A stretch of DNA of 64,000 nucleotides from Paenibacillus sp. FSL H8-0332 (GTDB lineage Bacteria; Bacillota; Bacilli; Paenibacillales; Paenibacillaceae), in NCBI RefSeq assembly GCF_037963835.1, contig NZ_CP150145.1, forward strand, positions 4,588,001 through 4,652,000. Reading direction: 5' to 3'. The notes beneath the pieces are model-generated. The model ran no database searches. It saw only the letters and a program-made list of their open reading frames with translations, and was not told where the DNA came from. The translations under genes and the position numbers were made by a program. Positions within the stretch are counted from its first letter, which is position 1. The number at the start of each line of letters is the position of its first letter. Below are positions 8,205-16,392 of the stretch, piece after piece.

Positions 8205-8513
8205 TTCGTATTCTCTTACAATGACAATCATACCGTAAGAACTTTAATGATCGACAATCAACCCTGGTTTAATACAAAAGATGTATGTGATATCTTAGAG
8301 CATAGTGACACAAGTATGGCAGTTAAGCGGTTGGATGATGATGAAAAGATGACCCAAACAATGTTTGTATCAGGTCAAAATCGTTTGACTTGGCTTGTTA
8401 ATGAATATGGGTTATACTCCTTGATCATGAAGAGTCGAAAACCGGAAGCTAAGGTATTTAAAAAATGGATTACACATGAGGTTATACCTTCTATTCGTAA
8501 GAGTGGTATTTAA
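8205..8513 (+). pseudogene. Truncated Bro-N (phage antirepressor) remnant
   Basis: From the ATG at 8247 the 88 residues are a Bro-N domain (MIDNQPWFNTKDVCDILEHS, SGLY-like 'NEYGLYSLIMKSRKPEAKVF', ending in VIPSIRKSGI). Homology continues upstream in the same frame as FVFSYNDNHTVRT, the usual Bro-N N-terminus, but no ATG, GTG or TTG is found there and no ribosome binding site precedes 8247. The C-terminal DNA-binding or KilA-type domain is also absent. I read it as a decayed antirepressor. It overlaps the convergent gene at 8510 by 4 bp. Confidence 0.7.
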
Positions 8514-9232
8514 TCTGTCGCAATTGATGATTCTGCAGCATGTTCACCAATACGACGAATTAGTAATTTCACAAAATTTTCAACCCATAACGTATCATCA
8601 TCCGTTAGAGGCACGAAATCATTCCTGACTCCTTTTCTAGCAGTTAACTTATCGCCTCTCGCTGAAGTCAATTCTCCTAAACTATCTAGATCATCTCTGT
8701 TTATTCCGAATTTATTTGAGGCATGTCCTCTCCCCCCCGCCAGTCCCTCAATGTAACTCAAACAAAAGTATGCCATACTAAGCAACTGGTCCCTACCTTG
8801 AATATACATTTTATATCTATTCCAAAGTATTTCAGCATCAGGAGATGCAATAAAATTAGAGGGGATTGTAGGATAAGCTCCTCTCACAACAGTCATGTCA
8901 GCAGATAGTTTACCATTTGTACTAAAAGCAATACTCCCCATATTATTTTTATCACTATAGAAAACATCAGCAGACAAAAACAAAAAATCTAGTTCACCCA
9001 GTCCATTTCTCAAGGCTACATCTATTTCCCAAGTCCTTAAAAGAACTTCAACAATATTCTTAGCATCTTGAACTTGAGAATAATGTTTTTTCATTTCACA
9101 AATTAACAGTCCATTATTCATCGACAGATAAAATTCTTCCGTATCGAATTCTACAAACGCTTCTTTTGTATACTCAATATGACTATCTGTAATCAATTTA
9201 TAAGTGAGACTATTTACATGAGATTCATCCAC
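8510..9232 (-). CDS. Hypothetical protein
   Basis: The 240-residue soluble protein has no signal peptide or membrane helix. The N-terminal half is beta-rich (YTKEAFVEFDTEEFYLSMNNGLLICEM); the C-terminal half is helical with 'MAYFCLSYIEGLAGGRGHASNKFG' and 'SARGDKLTARKGVRNDF'. This resembles the helical C-termini of some HEPN-like island proteins but is not a clear match. It stands alone between the Bro-N remnant and another unknown gene on the same strand. No function is assigned. Confidence 0.65.
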   Translation of the reverse strand: MDESHVNSLTYKLITDSHIEYTKEAFVEFDTEEFYLSMNNGLLICEMKKHYSQVQDAKNIVEVLLRTWEIDVALRNGLGELDFLFLSADVFYSDKNNMGSIAFSTNGKLSADMTVVRGAYPTIPSNFIASPDAEILWNRYKMYIQGRDQLLSMAYFCLSYIEGLAGGRGHASNKFGINRDDLDSLGELTSARGDKLTARKGVRNDFVPLTDDDTLWVENFVKLLIRRIGEHAAESSIATD

Positions 9233-9293
9233 AAAAACACCCTCCGGAATTTTTTTAGAATCTATATATTATTTGAAGAGAACAGTCGATATT

Positions 9294-9689
9294 TCACTCC
9301 ACCATAATCAACTTACTTTCCCACAGCGCAATTACAACATGCATTTGTTCGTTATGCTTCTTATCACCTTTAATCACTTCTTTCCACAATACATTTCTAT
9401 CACTTGCTAACTCTGGATTAACTTTCAGCAGCTTTACAGCTTCAACAGCGTATGCCTTGTTCTTATTGTTCGGTTTAGTAAGATACTTTCCGCCAGGAAC
9501 ACCTCTGACTAGCCCCTCTTCGCATAATCCCAAAAAAGCATTCCTAGGACAATCTTTACGCTGTGAAGAGCTGTTCGGTCTAAACACTTCAATTGTAGCT
9601 TGATTCCATGCATCTAGAGGAGTCCGAGCAGCCTTATCGTTGAAATATTGTGTAGCGTTTATTGCTGCAATTCCGTACTTGTTCATCAT
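9294..9689 (-). CDS. Small conserved protein, DUF6979-like
   Basis: The 131-residue protein reads 'MNKYGIAAINATQYF...PLDAWNQATIEVF...CPRNAFLGLCEEGLVRGVPGGKY...NKAYAVEAVKLLK'. From memory this pattern fits the DUF6979 family of small soluble proteins found beside defence and mobile genes; the assignment needs a profile search. The second Met (MNKYG) may be the true start. It lies 35 bp downstream of the Mrr-like gene on the same strand and may be co-transcribed with it. Confidence 0.6.
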   Translation of the reverse strand: MMNKYGIAAINATQYFNDKAARTPLDAWNQATIEVFRPNSSSQRKDCPRNAFLGLCEEGLVRGVPGGKYLTKPNNKNKAYAVEAVKLLKVNPELASDRNVLWKEVIKGDKKHNEQMHVVIALWESKLIMVE

Positions 9690-9724
9690 CTTCTCACTCC
9701 TATCTATTTTCTTATAAGTTCAGT

Positions 9725-10945
9725 TCATGAAGTCGCAGCAGTACTTGAAGCTTCCCCTAACATTTTAATCAATTCTGCTCTATCAATTAGCCTTACCTCT
9801 GCCTTGTCTGCAAGCTCAATAGCTGATTTTGTAAAGGTTGATGTTGTAATAACCCAAGCTTCATTACAATCATACATAATTCTTCCTGCTATTGCTTCTT
9901 GGATTGCTTTATTCCCAACGCTTTGTTTACCGTATCTTTTAGCTTGAACTGCAATTCTTCTTCTACCCATTTCAATTATCAAATCAGCTCCATGATCGCC
10001 ACTTGTCGCGGTTGTTTTTACCTTAAATCCTTTATGAATAAAATATGCTGCCAATCTTTGTTCAAATTGTATACCTGACATCTTATCAATTTCATTAATT
10101 CCACTTGCATTACGAACTCTTATTCTTTCACGAGCCTCTTCTGCTTCTTTATCCATTCGATCAATTAACGCTAATGTTCTAATGATGTCATTACTTTCAC
10201 GATTAAACTCATCCATAGCTTTCGCAGCTTGAGTACTAGCCGTTGTAGTCTCCCTGTCATATATGTATCTAATGTATAACGTAACACCAAAATAGCTTAC
10301 AACGATCCAGGAGATTGTATCCGGGTTCAGTTGTAATAAATCAAAAACCCAAATAATTAGCACTATCCAAAAAAACAAAACAAGACTCTTACCAAGGCTA
10401 CCCAGCCATGAACCATATTCAACTTCTTTTTCATATCCCATAGCCAATTTTTTATAGCAATCGTCACACAAATCAAGATAATACTTCTGTGGAGGGTAGT
10501 TGCTTAAATGGCATACTTTCTTATATTCATCCTTCCACCCTTTGATTTCTTCGGGATCGTATTTAAGTTTTGTTCCTTCCGGTATGGTTATATGTTGATA
10601 TCGTATTTTCACTGGAGATGAACAGCAACGGCATCTTCCAGGGACTACTTTTATTTGTGCTGGAATATTATTAGCAAGCTCAGCGCTTCGCTTTGATACT
10701 TTTTTGACAGTAGATTTATCTGAGCATCTAGTACAAATCCCCTCAGTAACTCCATAACGAATACCATGTTTGCATTTTTTATAAGCAAATTTATCGACAA
10801 AAAACTTTATCCATCCAAAAAGCAATATACCAAAGAATAAAAAGAATAAGGGGAGCAATACAAAATCAACAACGTAATCCGGCAAAGTTTTGCCCATAAT
10901 TTGAATAACCATTTGCCTTATAGCTTCCCTAATTATTTCAATCAT
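9725..10945 (-). CDS. Membrane-anchored Mrr-like restriction endonuclease
   Basis: Of 406 residues, the first ~50 hold a membrane segment (VVDFVLLPLFFLFFGILLFGW). A Cys-rich region follows (CKHG..CTRC, then CRCC and CDDCYKK), likely zinc ribbons. Two further membrane helices follow (SLVLFFWIVLIIWVFDLL, ISWIVVSYFGVTLYI), then a charged helix. The C-terminal ~130 residues are an Mrr-type catalytic domain: 'FEQRLAAYFIHKGFKVKTTATSGDHGADLIIE' with D, then 'IAVQAKRYG' giving the Q-x-K site, and 'AWVITTSTFTKSAIELA'. Mrr enzymes cleave modified DNA; the membrane-tethered form is less studied. It is a candidate defence effector. Confidence 0.82.
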   Translation of the reverse strand: MIEIIREAIRQMVIQIMGKTLPDYVVDFVLLPLFFLFFGILLFGWIKFFVDKFAYKKCKHGIRYGVTEGICTRCSDKSTVKKVSKRSAELANNIPAQIKVVPGRCRCCSSPVKIRYQHITIPEGTKLKYDPEEIKGWKDEYKKVCHLSNYPPQKYYLDLCDDCYKKLAMGYEKEVEYGSWLGSLGKSLVLFFWIVLIIWVFDLLQLNPDTISWIVVSYFGVTLYIRYIYDRETTTASTQAAKAMDEFNRESNDIIRTLALIDRMDKEAEEARERIRVRNASGINEIDKMSGIQFEQRLAAYFIHKGFKVKTTATSGDHGADLIIEMGRRRIAVQAKRYGKQSVGNKAIQEAIAGRIMYDCNEAWVITTSTFTKSAIELADKAEVRLIDRAELIKMLGEASSTAATS

Positions 10946-11071
10946 CTTCTACCCTCCAGTAATTTCAATTTACTGTGTTGTAATTCGCTAATATGAGACA
11001 ATATCCCTTTAAATTCTCTATTTGAGGCACCTTGCCGCACCAATTGTTCATTCCAATCTTTATGTAATATT

Positions 11072-11112
11072 TAGGATATAACACTATGGGAAGAGGATAG
11101 TTTAAAAAATAG
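11072..11112 (+). pseudogene. Decayed 3' end of a copy of the 6675 gene
   Basis: The ~40 bases before the terminator at 11126 align base for base with the last codons of the gene at 6675-6986 (GGATATnACAnTnTGG...TTTAnAAnnTAG), with in-frame stops. The flank AAACGACAAATAGCCC is identical in both places. Only this fragment and the terminator remain. The rest of 10946-11323 shows no gene. Confidence 0.5.
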
Positions 11113-11125
11113 CTTAAACGACAAA

Positions 11126-11161
11126 TAGCCCTCTTACGCACTTAGCTACTGTGGAGGGCTA
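11126..11161. terminator. Terminator downstream of the protein kinase gene
   Basis: TAGCCCTC (11126-11133) pairs with GAGGGCTA (11154-11161). CGGCTTTTTT follows on the + strand; on the minus strand TTTGTCGTTT follows. It is paralogous to the terminator at 6999-7032. Confidence 0.65.
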
Positions 11162-11323
11162 CGGCTTTTTTATACTTCTACTGACTACAATAACATCAAT
11201 ACACTCTATCCAAACCTAGAACTCATTTATCATCAATCCAAAACTTATCATAAATGCTCGAAGTCACACTTTATTTTCCTCTTATTAAATTATATGTAAT
11301 TCCCACTAACATGCTATTGCTGT

Positions 11324-12670
11324 CTACCGTTGATCACATAACTCCCAAATAACTTTAATAGCTGGATGAATCAATCCTTTGGGAACTCTACCATAAATAC
11401 TTTTATACAATTCCATATTCTCACTGAGAACTTCAGACATTACAATCGCTTCCTCAGGTAGTTTTATATTTTTTATAAAATCATCAAAAACCTCCATTGC
11501 AGCATATCTATTTAATTTCACAGCTGCACACAAGACACTCAGATAAACATGCCTTTTTATTTCAGGAGACGAAGTATGATTTAAAACAATGTGCATTTTA
11601 CGAGCAACTGTTTCCGCATATGAATACCCATATTCGGAAATAGTTCTTTTAATCTTATCACTGTAGAGTTCGATAAGTTGTAAGAAATCCCCTATAAAAT
11701 TCACTTCTGCAAGTATCATTAATAGTCTTTCAGGAATCTTATCGAATAGCTTAATAAAAAGATCATCATCTTCATTTACAGAATATACGATTTCCATCAT
11801 CTTTGTCACATTGTCTTGATCATATGTATTGGCTTTAAGCTTTTCATTTGCTATTTCAACGAGACTATCCATTGTATCAATAGGATTTTGATAAGGGGTT
11901 AACGATAATCGATATACATTTATTGCGTCAATTAGATGCCCAACTGATTGATATCGATCAGCTGGATTATTTTTAGTTGATTTCTGAATGATATATGACA
12001 ATCCCGCAGGTAATTTATTGGGATCAATTAAACTTGGTAAGTCACCTGTCAACATATGATATAAAGTTTTTCCCAATTGGAATATATCTGTTCTCACATC
12101 TGCATTCTGACTTCCAGAATTTTGTGACTGCTCTGGCGCCGCATAATAATCTGTTCCTAAAATAGTTGATTTGTGTGTCAAAACTGTACTATCACGATAA
12201 ATAAACTTAGCCAAACCCAAATCAGAAACTACTACAAGTTCATTTTCTAATATCAGTGCATTTTTGGGATTGATATCCCTATGCGTACACATAGATAAAT
12301 GTATTGCTTGGACACCGTTACATATCTGTTCAAAAAAATCCAGAGCTCTTTCATGATTATGTATTAATTGAGGGATTTCTTCAAAGATAGATTTTTCGGC
12401 AATAGGCATTGTGAAATACGGAGGGTCATATTCAAGATTTGAATTCTCTACTGAAACAACGTGATAATGATCAATATCAGACATAATTCGCACTTCTCTT
12501 TTAAACCTCTTAAGAGAATCCTCATCTGAAGTTTTACAGTACTTCAATGCAACTTCTTCATTATTTTGATTATCAAGAACTTTTAAAACCGCTCCCATAC
12601 CTCCTGCACCTATAATACTTAGTACTTCATAACGATTGTCTATTAAATCCCCTAAATTAAACAATTGCAA
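11324..12670 (-). CDS. Hanks-type serine/threonine protein kinase
   Basis: The best start is the TTG at 12670, 7 bases after GGAGGG (448 residues). The kinase domain fills residues ~12-270: glycine loop IGAGGMGAVLK, ATP lysine in VALKYC, catalytic loop HRDINPKNALI, DLG in place of DFG, and the APE-like motif YYAAPEQ. The loop has Asn where HRDxKPxN kinases have Lys, which may alter phosphotransfer. The C-terminal ~180 residues are helical with no recognised domain and no transmembrane segment, unlike PknB/PrkC. In the island it stands between a nuclease gene and divergent DUF4145/Abi genes. A signalling role in a defence response is inference. Confidence 0.85.
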   Translation of the reverse strand: MQLFNLGDLIDNRYEVLSIIGAGGMGAVLKVLDNQNNEEVALKYCKTSDEDSLKRFKREVRIMSDIDHYHVVSVENSNLEYDPPYFTMPIAEKSIFEEIPQLIHNHERALDFFEQICNGVQAIHLSMCTHRDINPKNALILENELVVVSDLGLAKFIYRDSTVLTHKSTILGTDYYAAPEQSQNSGSQNADVRTDIFQLGKTLYHMLTGDLPSLIDPNKLPAGLSYIIQKSTKNNPADRYQSVGHLIDAINVYRLSLTPYQNPIDTMDSLVEIANEKLKANTYDQDNVTKMMEIVYSVNEDDDLFIKLFDKIPERLLMILAEVNFIGDFLQLIELYSDKIKRTISEYGYSYAETVARKMHIVLNHTSSPEIKRHVYLSVLCAAVKLNRYAAMEVFDDFIKNIKLPEEAIVMSEVLSENMELYKSIYGRVPKGLIHPAIKVIWELCDQR

Positions 12671-12927
12671 ATTCACTCCCTCCTTGGTCACTCAATTAAT
12701 TACAATTCCCCACCATTATATGCTAACATATGTATATCCATAGATCTACAAAGATAGCTATAATGACCTATATAATCTAAAGTTAACAGGAGCATCGAAA
12801 TTTGGCTAGAAGATGTAAAAAAGAACCATTTATTATAGAAATATGTCAGTTCACATCTTAATTGTCACACTGATATTTAAAGCTCTACTTATATTTAATT
12901 TAAATCTAGAGAAATGGGGAATTACAC

Positions 12928-13827
12928 ATGAATTACTGTAATCAATGTGGACATCTGGCTAACTACACAATCTTGTTACAAGAAGATAAAGAGGGGGATT
13001 TTAGCAATGATCCTGATTATCGTTGCAAATATATTTATATGATTGTGAAGTGTAGTGGTTGTGGTAATATCTCATATCGTTCAGAATATCATGATATTGA
13101 GAGAGCAGATTATGATGAAGAACTCTATAGTCGTTATGGTGTAGAAGAATTAGCAGTTCCTGTTACGGTGACAACTTACCCAACAAAGAGCATCAAAATA
13201 AATAAAATTATTTCTGAAGTATCATATTCAATTCCTGAGTCTATTTATCTTACATATCAACAAACATTAATAGCATTTCAAAATGAAGCCAAAATATTAG
13301 TTGGTATTGGATTCCGAGCAATTATTGAAGCAATTTGTGCAGATCAATTAGTAGAAGGAAGTAATTTACAACAATCCATAGAAAATCTCCATATCAAAGG
13401 AGTATTAGCTAAAAGAGAAAAAGACTTCTTACATGCAATAAGATTTTTAGGTAATGATGCAGCACATAAGATTAAAGAACCTACAGATAAACAATTATCA
13501 ATAACCTTAACAGTTATTGAGCAATTGTTAATTAATCTATATGTCCTTCCACATAATATGAAGGAGGAAATGGAGACTGTAGTTGATAACTATGAAGAGT
13601 TCGAGAGGATTTTAAATGATCAACTTCTAAATTTCAGCCAAGCAGAGGAGTTACCCCTTAAAGAGTATCTAGGAATTAATACACGGAGACTATTTCATAA
13701 TTTCGCTCAAAAAGAGATGGAGCTGAAAAATAAAATTCATTCAGGGAACTATACAAAACTTAAGATAGGTAAGATGGATTTTTATAATAATTCAAAAGCG
13801 GAAGTTCAACATTACATTCTTGACTAA
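12928..13827 (+). CDS. DUF4145 protein with N-terminal zinc ribbon
   Basis: The 299-residue protein begins with two Cys pairs (CNQCG and CSGCGN), a treble-clef or ribbon. The DUF4145 domain follows: 'AFQNEAKILVGIGFRAIIEAICADQL', 'LHIKGVLAKREKDFLHAIRFLGNDAAHKIKEPT'. The sequence RFLGNDAAH is the family hallmark and resembles the HEPN-superfamily active-site region, but the exact R-x4-6-H spacing is not met. DUF4145 domains are often linked to restriction and abortive-infection systems. It is divergent from the kinase gene and first of the + strand run leading to the Abi genes. The C-terminal ~80 residues are helical and unrecognised. Confidence 0.82.
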   Translation: MNYCNQCGHLANYTILLQEDKEGDFSNDPDYRCKYIYMIVKCSGCGNISYRSEYHDIERADYDEELYSRYGVEELAVPVTVTTYPTKSIKINKIISEVSYSIPESIYLTYQQTLIAFQNEAKILVGIGFRAIIEAICADQLVEGSNLQQSIENLHIKGVLAKREKDFLHAIRFLGNDAAHKIKEPTDKQLSITLTVIEQLLINLYVLPHNMKEEMETVVDNYEEFERILNDQLLNFSQAEELPLKEYLGINTRRLFHNFAQKEMELKNKIHSGNYTKLKIGKMDFYNNSKAEVQHYILD

Positions 13828-13990
13828 CGTTAAAATAAAATTCGAATTTCTTATACTACACAGCCTACATTAAATGAGTTTTCTATTAACGAAAGTTAAT
13901 ACTAAATACATTCTAAAACTGGAATAATTTTATTTCTCTTAAATTTTGCTTTAACTTCTTCTTATGATATTATTAAATTTATCGGATGGC

Positions 13991-14226
13991 ATAGTGGTTG
14001 TTCCCCCTTAAAAATCAGGAGGACATCCTATGACGATTCAAGTTTTGTTTGATTTCACAATGCCATTGTACTTCCTTAAAAGTATTAATGCCATGAAAAT
14101 TAAACTGACTTTGACAGTGCGACTTAAGTCTAAGAAATAACTAAATACCCAACCACTATTCTTTAACTCTATCCGAAATCATCTCTTTAAGGGGGATGAG
14201 GATTTAAAGAGTAAAGATATAGTGGT
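13991..14226 (+). promoter_or_regulatory. Leader and 3' RNA elements with long-range complementarity
   Basis: ATAGTGGTTG (13991-14000) is the exact complement of CAACCACTAT (14150-14159). CCCCCTTAAA (14003-14012), just before the ribosome binding site, is the exact complement of TTTAAGGGGG (14186-14195). A second ATAGTGGT (14219-14226) can instead pair with 14151-14159, making an ~18-bp local 3' hairpin. The transcript can therefore switch between a 5'-3' paired form that may mask translation and a local 3' form. Confidence 0.5.
14030..14140 (+). CDS. Small 36-aa peptide, possible type I toxin-like
   Basis: This short ORF starts at an ATG preceded by AGGAGG at good spacing. It encodes MTIQVLFDFTMPLYFLKSIN followed by a lysine-rich tail ending in KSKK. 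Its front is moderately hydrophobic and its end basic, as in many type I toxins, but it matches none that I know. The surrounding RNA has the long-range 5'-3' complementarity expected of type I toxin messengers, and a strong terminator follows at 14232. No antisense promoter has been proven. It sits between DUF4145 and the Abi pair. Confidence is moderate because the ORF is short. Confidence 0.45.
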   Translation: MTIQVLFDFTMPLYFLKSINAMKIKLTLTVRLKSKK

Positions 14227-14231
14227 AGAAT

Positions 14232-14271
14232 AAAAAAGCCATAACCTTATTAACAAAGGTCATGGCTTTTC
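14232..14271. terminator. Bidirectional terminator after the small peptide locus
   Basis: GCCATAACCTT (14238-14248) pairs with AAAGGTCATGGC (14255-14266), with A6 before and TTTTCTT after. Confidence 0.85.
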
Positions 14272-14464
14272 TTGATCCCCTCAACTCACCACTTCTCAGG
14301 CTCTCTTAGAATAATCACCAACATTCATACTTATCTTAACTATTAAAACAAAACCATTCATTAATATCCAATCAAGCTAATAAAAAATATAATATATGTT
14401 TATTTATTATTTTCTTTTATACTAAAACTACAGCTGGAATAAAATGAATAAGTTGGTGAGGTAA

Positions 14465-15391
14465 ATGTTTGAACTTTACTCAAATAGACAAAATAGGATT
14501 CTTAACAAACCTATTGACCCATATGAATACGATAATCTTAGTGAGAAAATCCGTATCCAAATCTATCACATTCTTAAATCTTCTACTGGTCAGTTAGATG
14601 CTGAGCAAGTTGGACCAACAGCAATTTTCTGGAAATATATACATAGTACTTTATGTAGAGAGTTCGGATTAATCACATTAGGGGAAAATAACAAAAATCC
14701 TTATCTTAACTGTTTGACTTACATATTGAATGCTGACTCAAATAATGTTTTGGATTGTATAGACTTTATTTTTCACTCTATTGAAGAAACATTTGGGAGA
14801 TTAAAGCCTGGTGAAGCTAATTATAATGGTATTACCCAAAATCCAAAAAGTGCTATAAAAGAGCTTAACACTAGGTTTAAAGAAAATAGTATAGGTTATC
14901 AATTTGAAAACGGTCAGTTAGTACGTATTGATTCGCAATATATTCACCAAGAGGCTGTTAAACCTGCTATATCTTTGTTAGGAAACAATAATTTCACAGG
15001 TGCTCAAGATGAATTTTTAAAAGCACATGAACATTATAGAAATGGAATGTTCAAAGAATCCATTACCGAAGCATTAAAATCATTCGAAAGTACTATGAAA
15101 ACTATTTGTATCCGTCTCAATTGGGAAATGAATACTGGACAAACAGCGAGTAAGTTAATTGAAACGTTAGTTAAAAACGAGTTTATTCCTACTTATATCA
15201 TGGCACATATGAATGGACTCCGATCAGTCTTAGAGTCTGGTCTACCATCACTAAGAAATCGAACAAGCGGTCATGGTCAAGGTGAGATACCTATCTCTTT
15301 ACCAGAACATTACGTATCGTTTGCCCTACACTTAACGGCAAGTAACATTGTGTTTCTAGTAGAGTGTTATTCAGCTAAAAAACAAGATTAA
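14465..15391 (+). CDS. Abortive-infection-like protein, STM4504/CBY_0614 family
   Basis: The 308-residue protein starts 'MFELYSNRQNRI...PYEYDNLSEKIRIQIYHIL', the N-terminal signature of STM4504/CBY_0614 family proteins (AbiJ-like N-terminal domain). The C-terminal half is HEPN-like: 'MFKESITEALKSFESTMKTICIRL...LRNRTSGHGQGE' has R-x5-H spacing (RNRTSGH), which in HEPN proteins marks an RNase site. It is followed after 24 bp by the Abi_C gene on the same strand, so the two form an operon. In this class, activation leads to RNA cleavage and growth arrest of infected cells. That mechanism is family knowledge and inference. Confidence 0.8.
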   Translation: MFELYSNRQNRILNKPIDPYEYDNLSEKIRIQIYHILKSSTGQLDAEQVGPTAIFWKYIHSTLCREFGLITLGENNKNPYLNCLTYILNADSNNVLDCIDFIFHSIEETFGRLKPGEANYNGITQNPKSAIKELNTRFKENSIGYQFENGQLVRIDSQYIHQEAVKPAISLLGNNNFTGAQDEFLKAHEHYRNGMFKESITEALKSFESTMKTICIRLNWEMNTGQTASKLIETLVKNEFIPTYIMAHMNGLRSVLESGLPSLRNRTSGHGQGEIPISLPEHYVSFALHLTASNIVFLVECYSAKKQD

Positions 15392-15415
15392 AATTACGTA
15401 TGGAGGTGCCCCCTA

Positions 15416-16207
15416 TTGGTCGAAAATCCAATCGATATCTTGAAGCGAGTTAAAAATGATTTAAAAAAGTGTGCTGAAACATGGGACTTTTTGAAGAACA
15501 TAGACAATACAGATTATGAAAAGGCACGCTTGATCATTCTTAATATATGTAAAGAAGATGATATGGAAGTTCCAGCAGTAATTAAAATTTCCTTGGAAAT
15601 GGAAGAGTTTTTGACATATATATATGATGGAAATACTAATCAGAATGAAGCATTTTTAATTATTCAAGAAACGTTCAACCCCTTTATAGATATTGTGAGA
15701 CAAAAATCAATAACAGTTCAATTTATTCCTGTTGAGTTCAATCCACCTATTTATTTGTCGTATAGTCACATTCGAGACGAACTCAAGAAATGCGATATAA
15801 AGATACTAGAGAATGACTATGCAGGTGCTATTACTAATGCAAGAAGTCTATTAGAGGGTGTTTTCAAAGAGATTATATTTACAATTACTGGTGAGCATCC
15901 GAATTTGAAAAATGACTTGGTTAAATTATCAAACGATGCAAGAAAAGCATTAAATCTTGATCCTTCAAAACAAGAAATAGTTGAACCTTTAAAACAAGTA
16001 ATAACAGGTCTAGCAAGTACAGTTCAAGGATTAGGTACGATACGTAATGTAATAAGTGACTCTCACTCAAGGAAATACGAACCTGATGCACATCATGCAA
16101 TTCTAGTGGTAAATGCATCTAAAACGGTAGCTTCTTTTATGTTCGGAACATTTCAATATCAACAAGTAAAGGGCATTTTAAAAAAGGAAGTGAAACAACC
16201 TAATTGA
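15416..16207 (+). CDS. Abortive infection protein with C-terminal Abi_C (HEPN) domain
   Basis: The TTG start at 15416 has TGGAGGTG 8 bases upstream (263 residues). The C-terminal half is a clear Abi_C domain: 'YAGAITNARSLLEGVFKEII', 'KALNLDPSKQ', 'QVITGLASTVQGLGTIRNVISDSHSRK', 'HAILVVNASKTVASFMFGTF'. RNVISDSH gives R-x6-H, the HEPN nuclease spacing. The N-terminal ~115 residues are helical and unrecognised. It is coupled to the preceding STM4504-family gene. Two HEPN-like proteins side by side suggest a heteromeric toxin or a toxin and its regulator. Tandem terminators follow. Confidence 0.85.
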   Translation: MVENPIDILKRVKNDLKKCAETWDFLKNIDNTDYEKARLIILNICKEDDMEVPAVIKISLEMEEFLTYIYDGNTNQNEAFLIIQETFNPFIDIVRQKSITVQFIPVEFNPPIYLSYSHIRDELKKCDIKILENDYAGAITNARSLLEGVFKEIIFTITGEHPNLKNDLVKLSNDARKALNLDPSKQEIVEPLKQVITGLASTVQGLGTIRNVISDSHSRKYEPDAHHAILVVNASKTVASFMFGTFQYQQVKGILKKEVKQPN

Positions 16208-16252
16208 TTCTGTTATTGAATTATAGTGCGTTCATTAGTTAATGTTACAGGA

Positions 16253-16331
16253 ATGCCGCTTGCGGCATGACAGGAGCGAAGCGACAGGGTTTAAGGTCTT
16301 GACCTTCAGGGAGCGTAAGCGAGAATAAACC
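16253..16331 (+). ncRNA. Cluster of small hairpins with stable loops (candidate structured RNA or palindromic repeat)
   Basis: Four mini-hairpins occur in 70 bases: ATGCCG-CTTG-CGGCAT (16253-16268), GC-GAA-GC (16276-16282), AAGGT-CTTG-ACCTT (16293-16306) and GC-GTAA-GC (16313-16320). GGTTTA (16288-16293) and TAAACC (16326-16331) may close the last two. CUUG, GAA and GNRA loops are unusually stable. It lies downstream of the Abi operon. The strand is assigned by that operon. Confidence 0.4.
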
Positions 16332-16392
16332 AGACCCTTGTTTAATAGGTTTTTCTGTTTCCCTGTTCTTTTGTTTCTACTCCCCATTTCCA

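Noticed and set aside
13981..14271. Retron msr-msd RNA
   Set aside because: No reverse transcriptase gene is present nearby and the locus has an ORF with a strong ribosome binding site.
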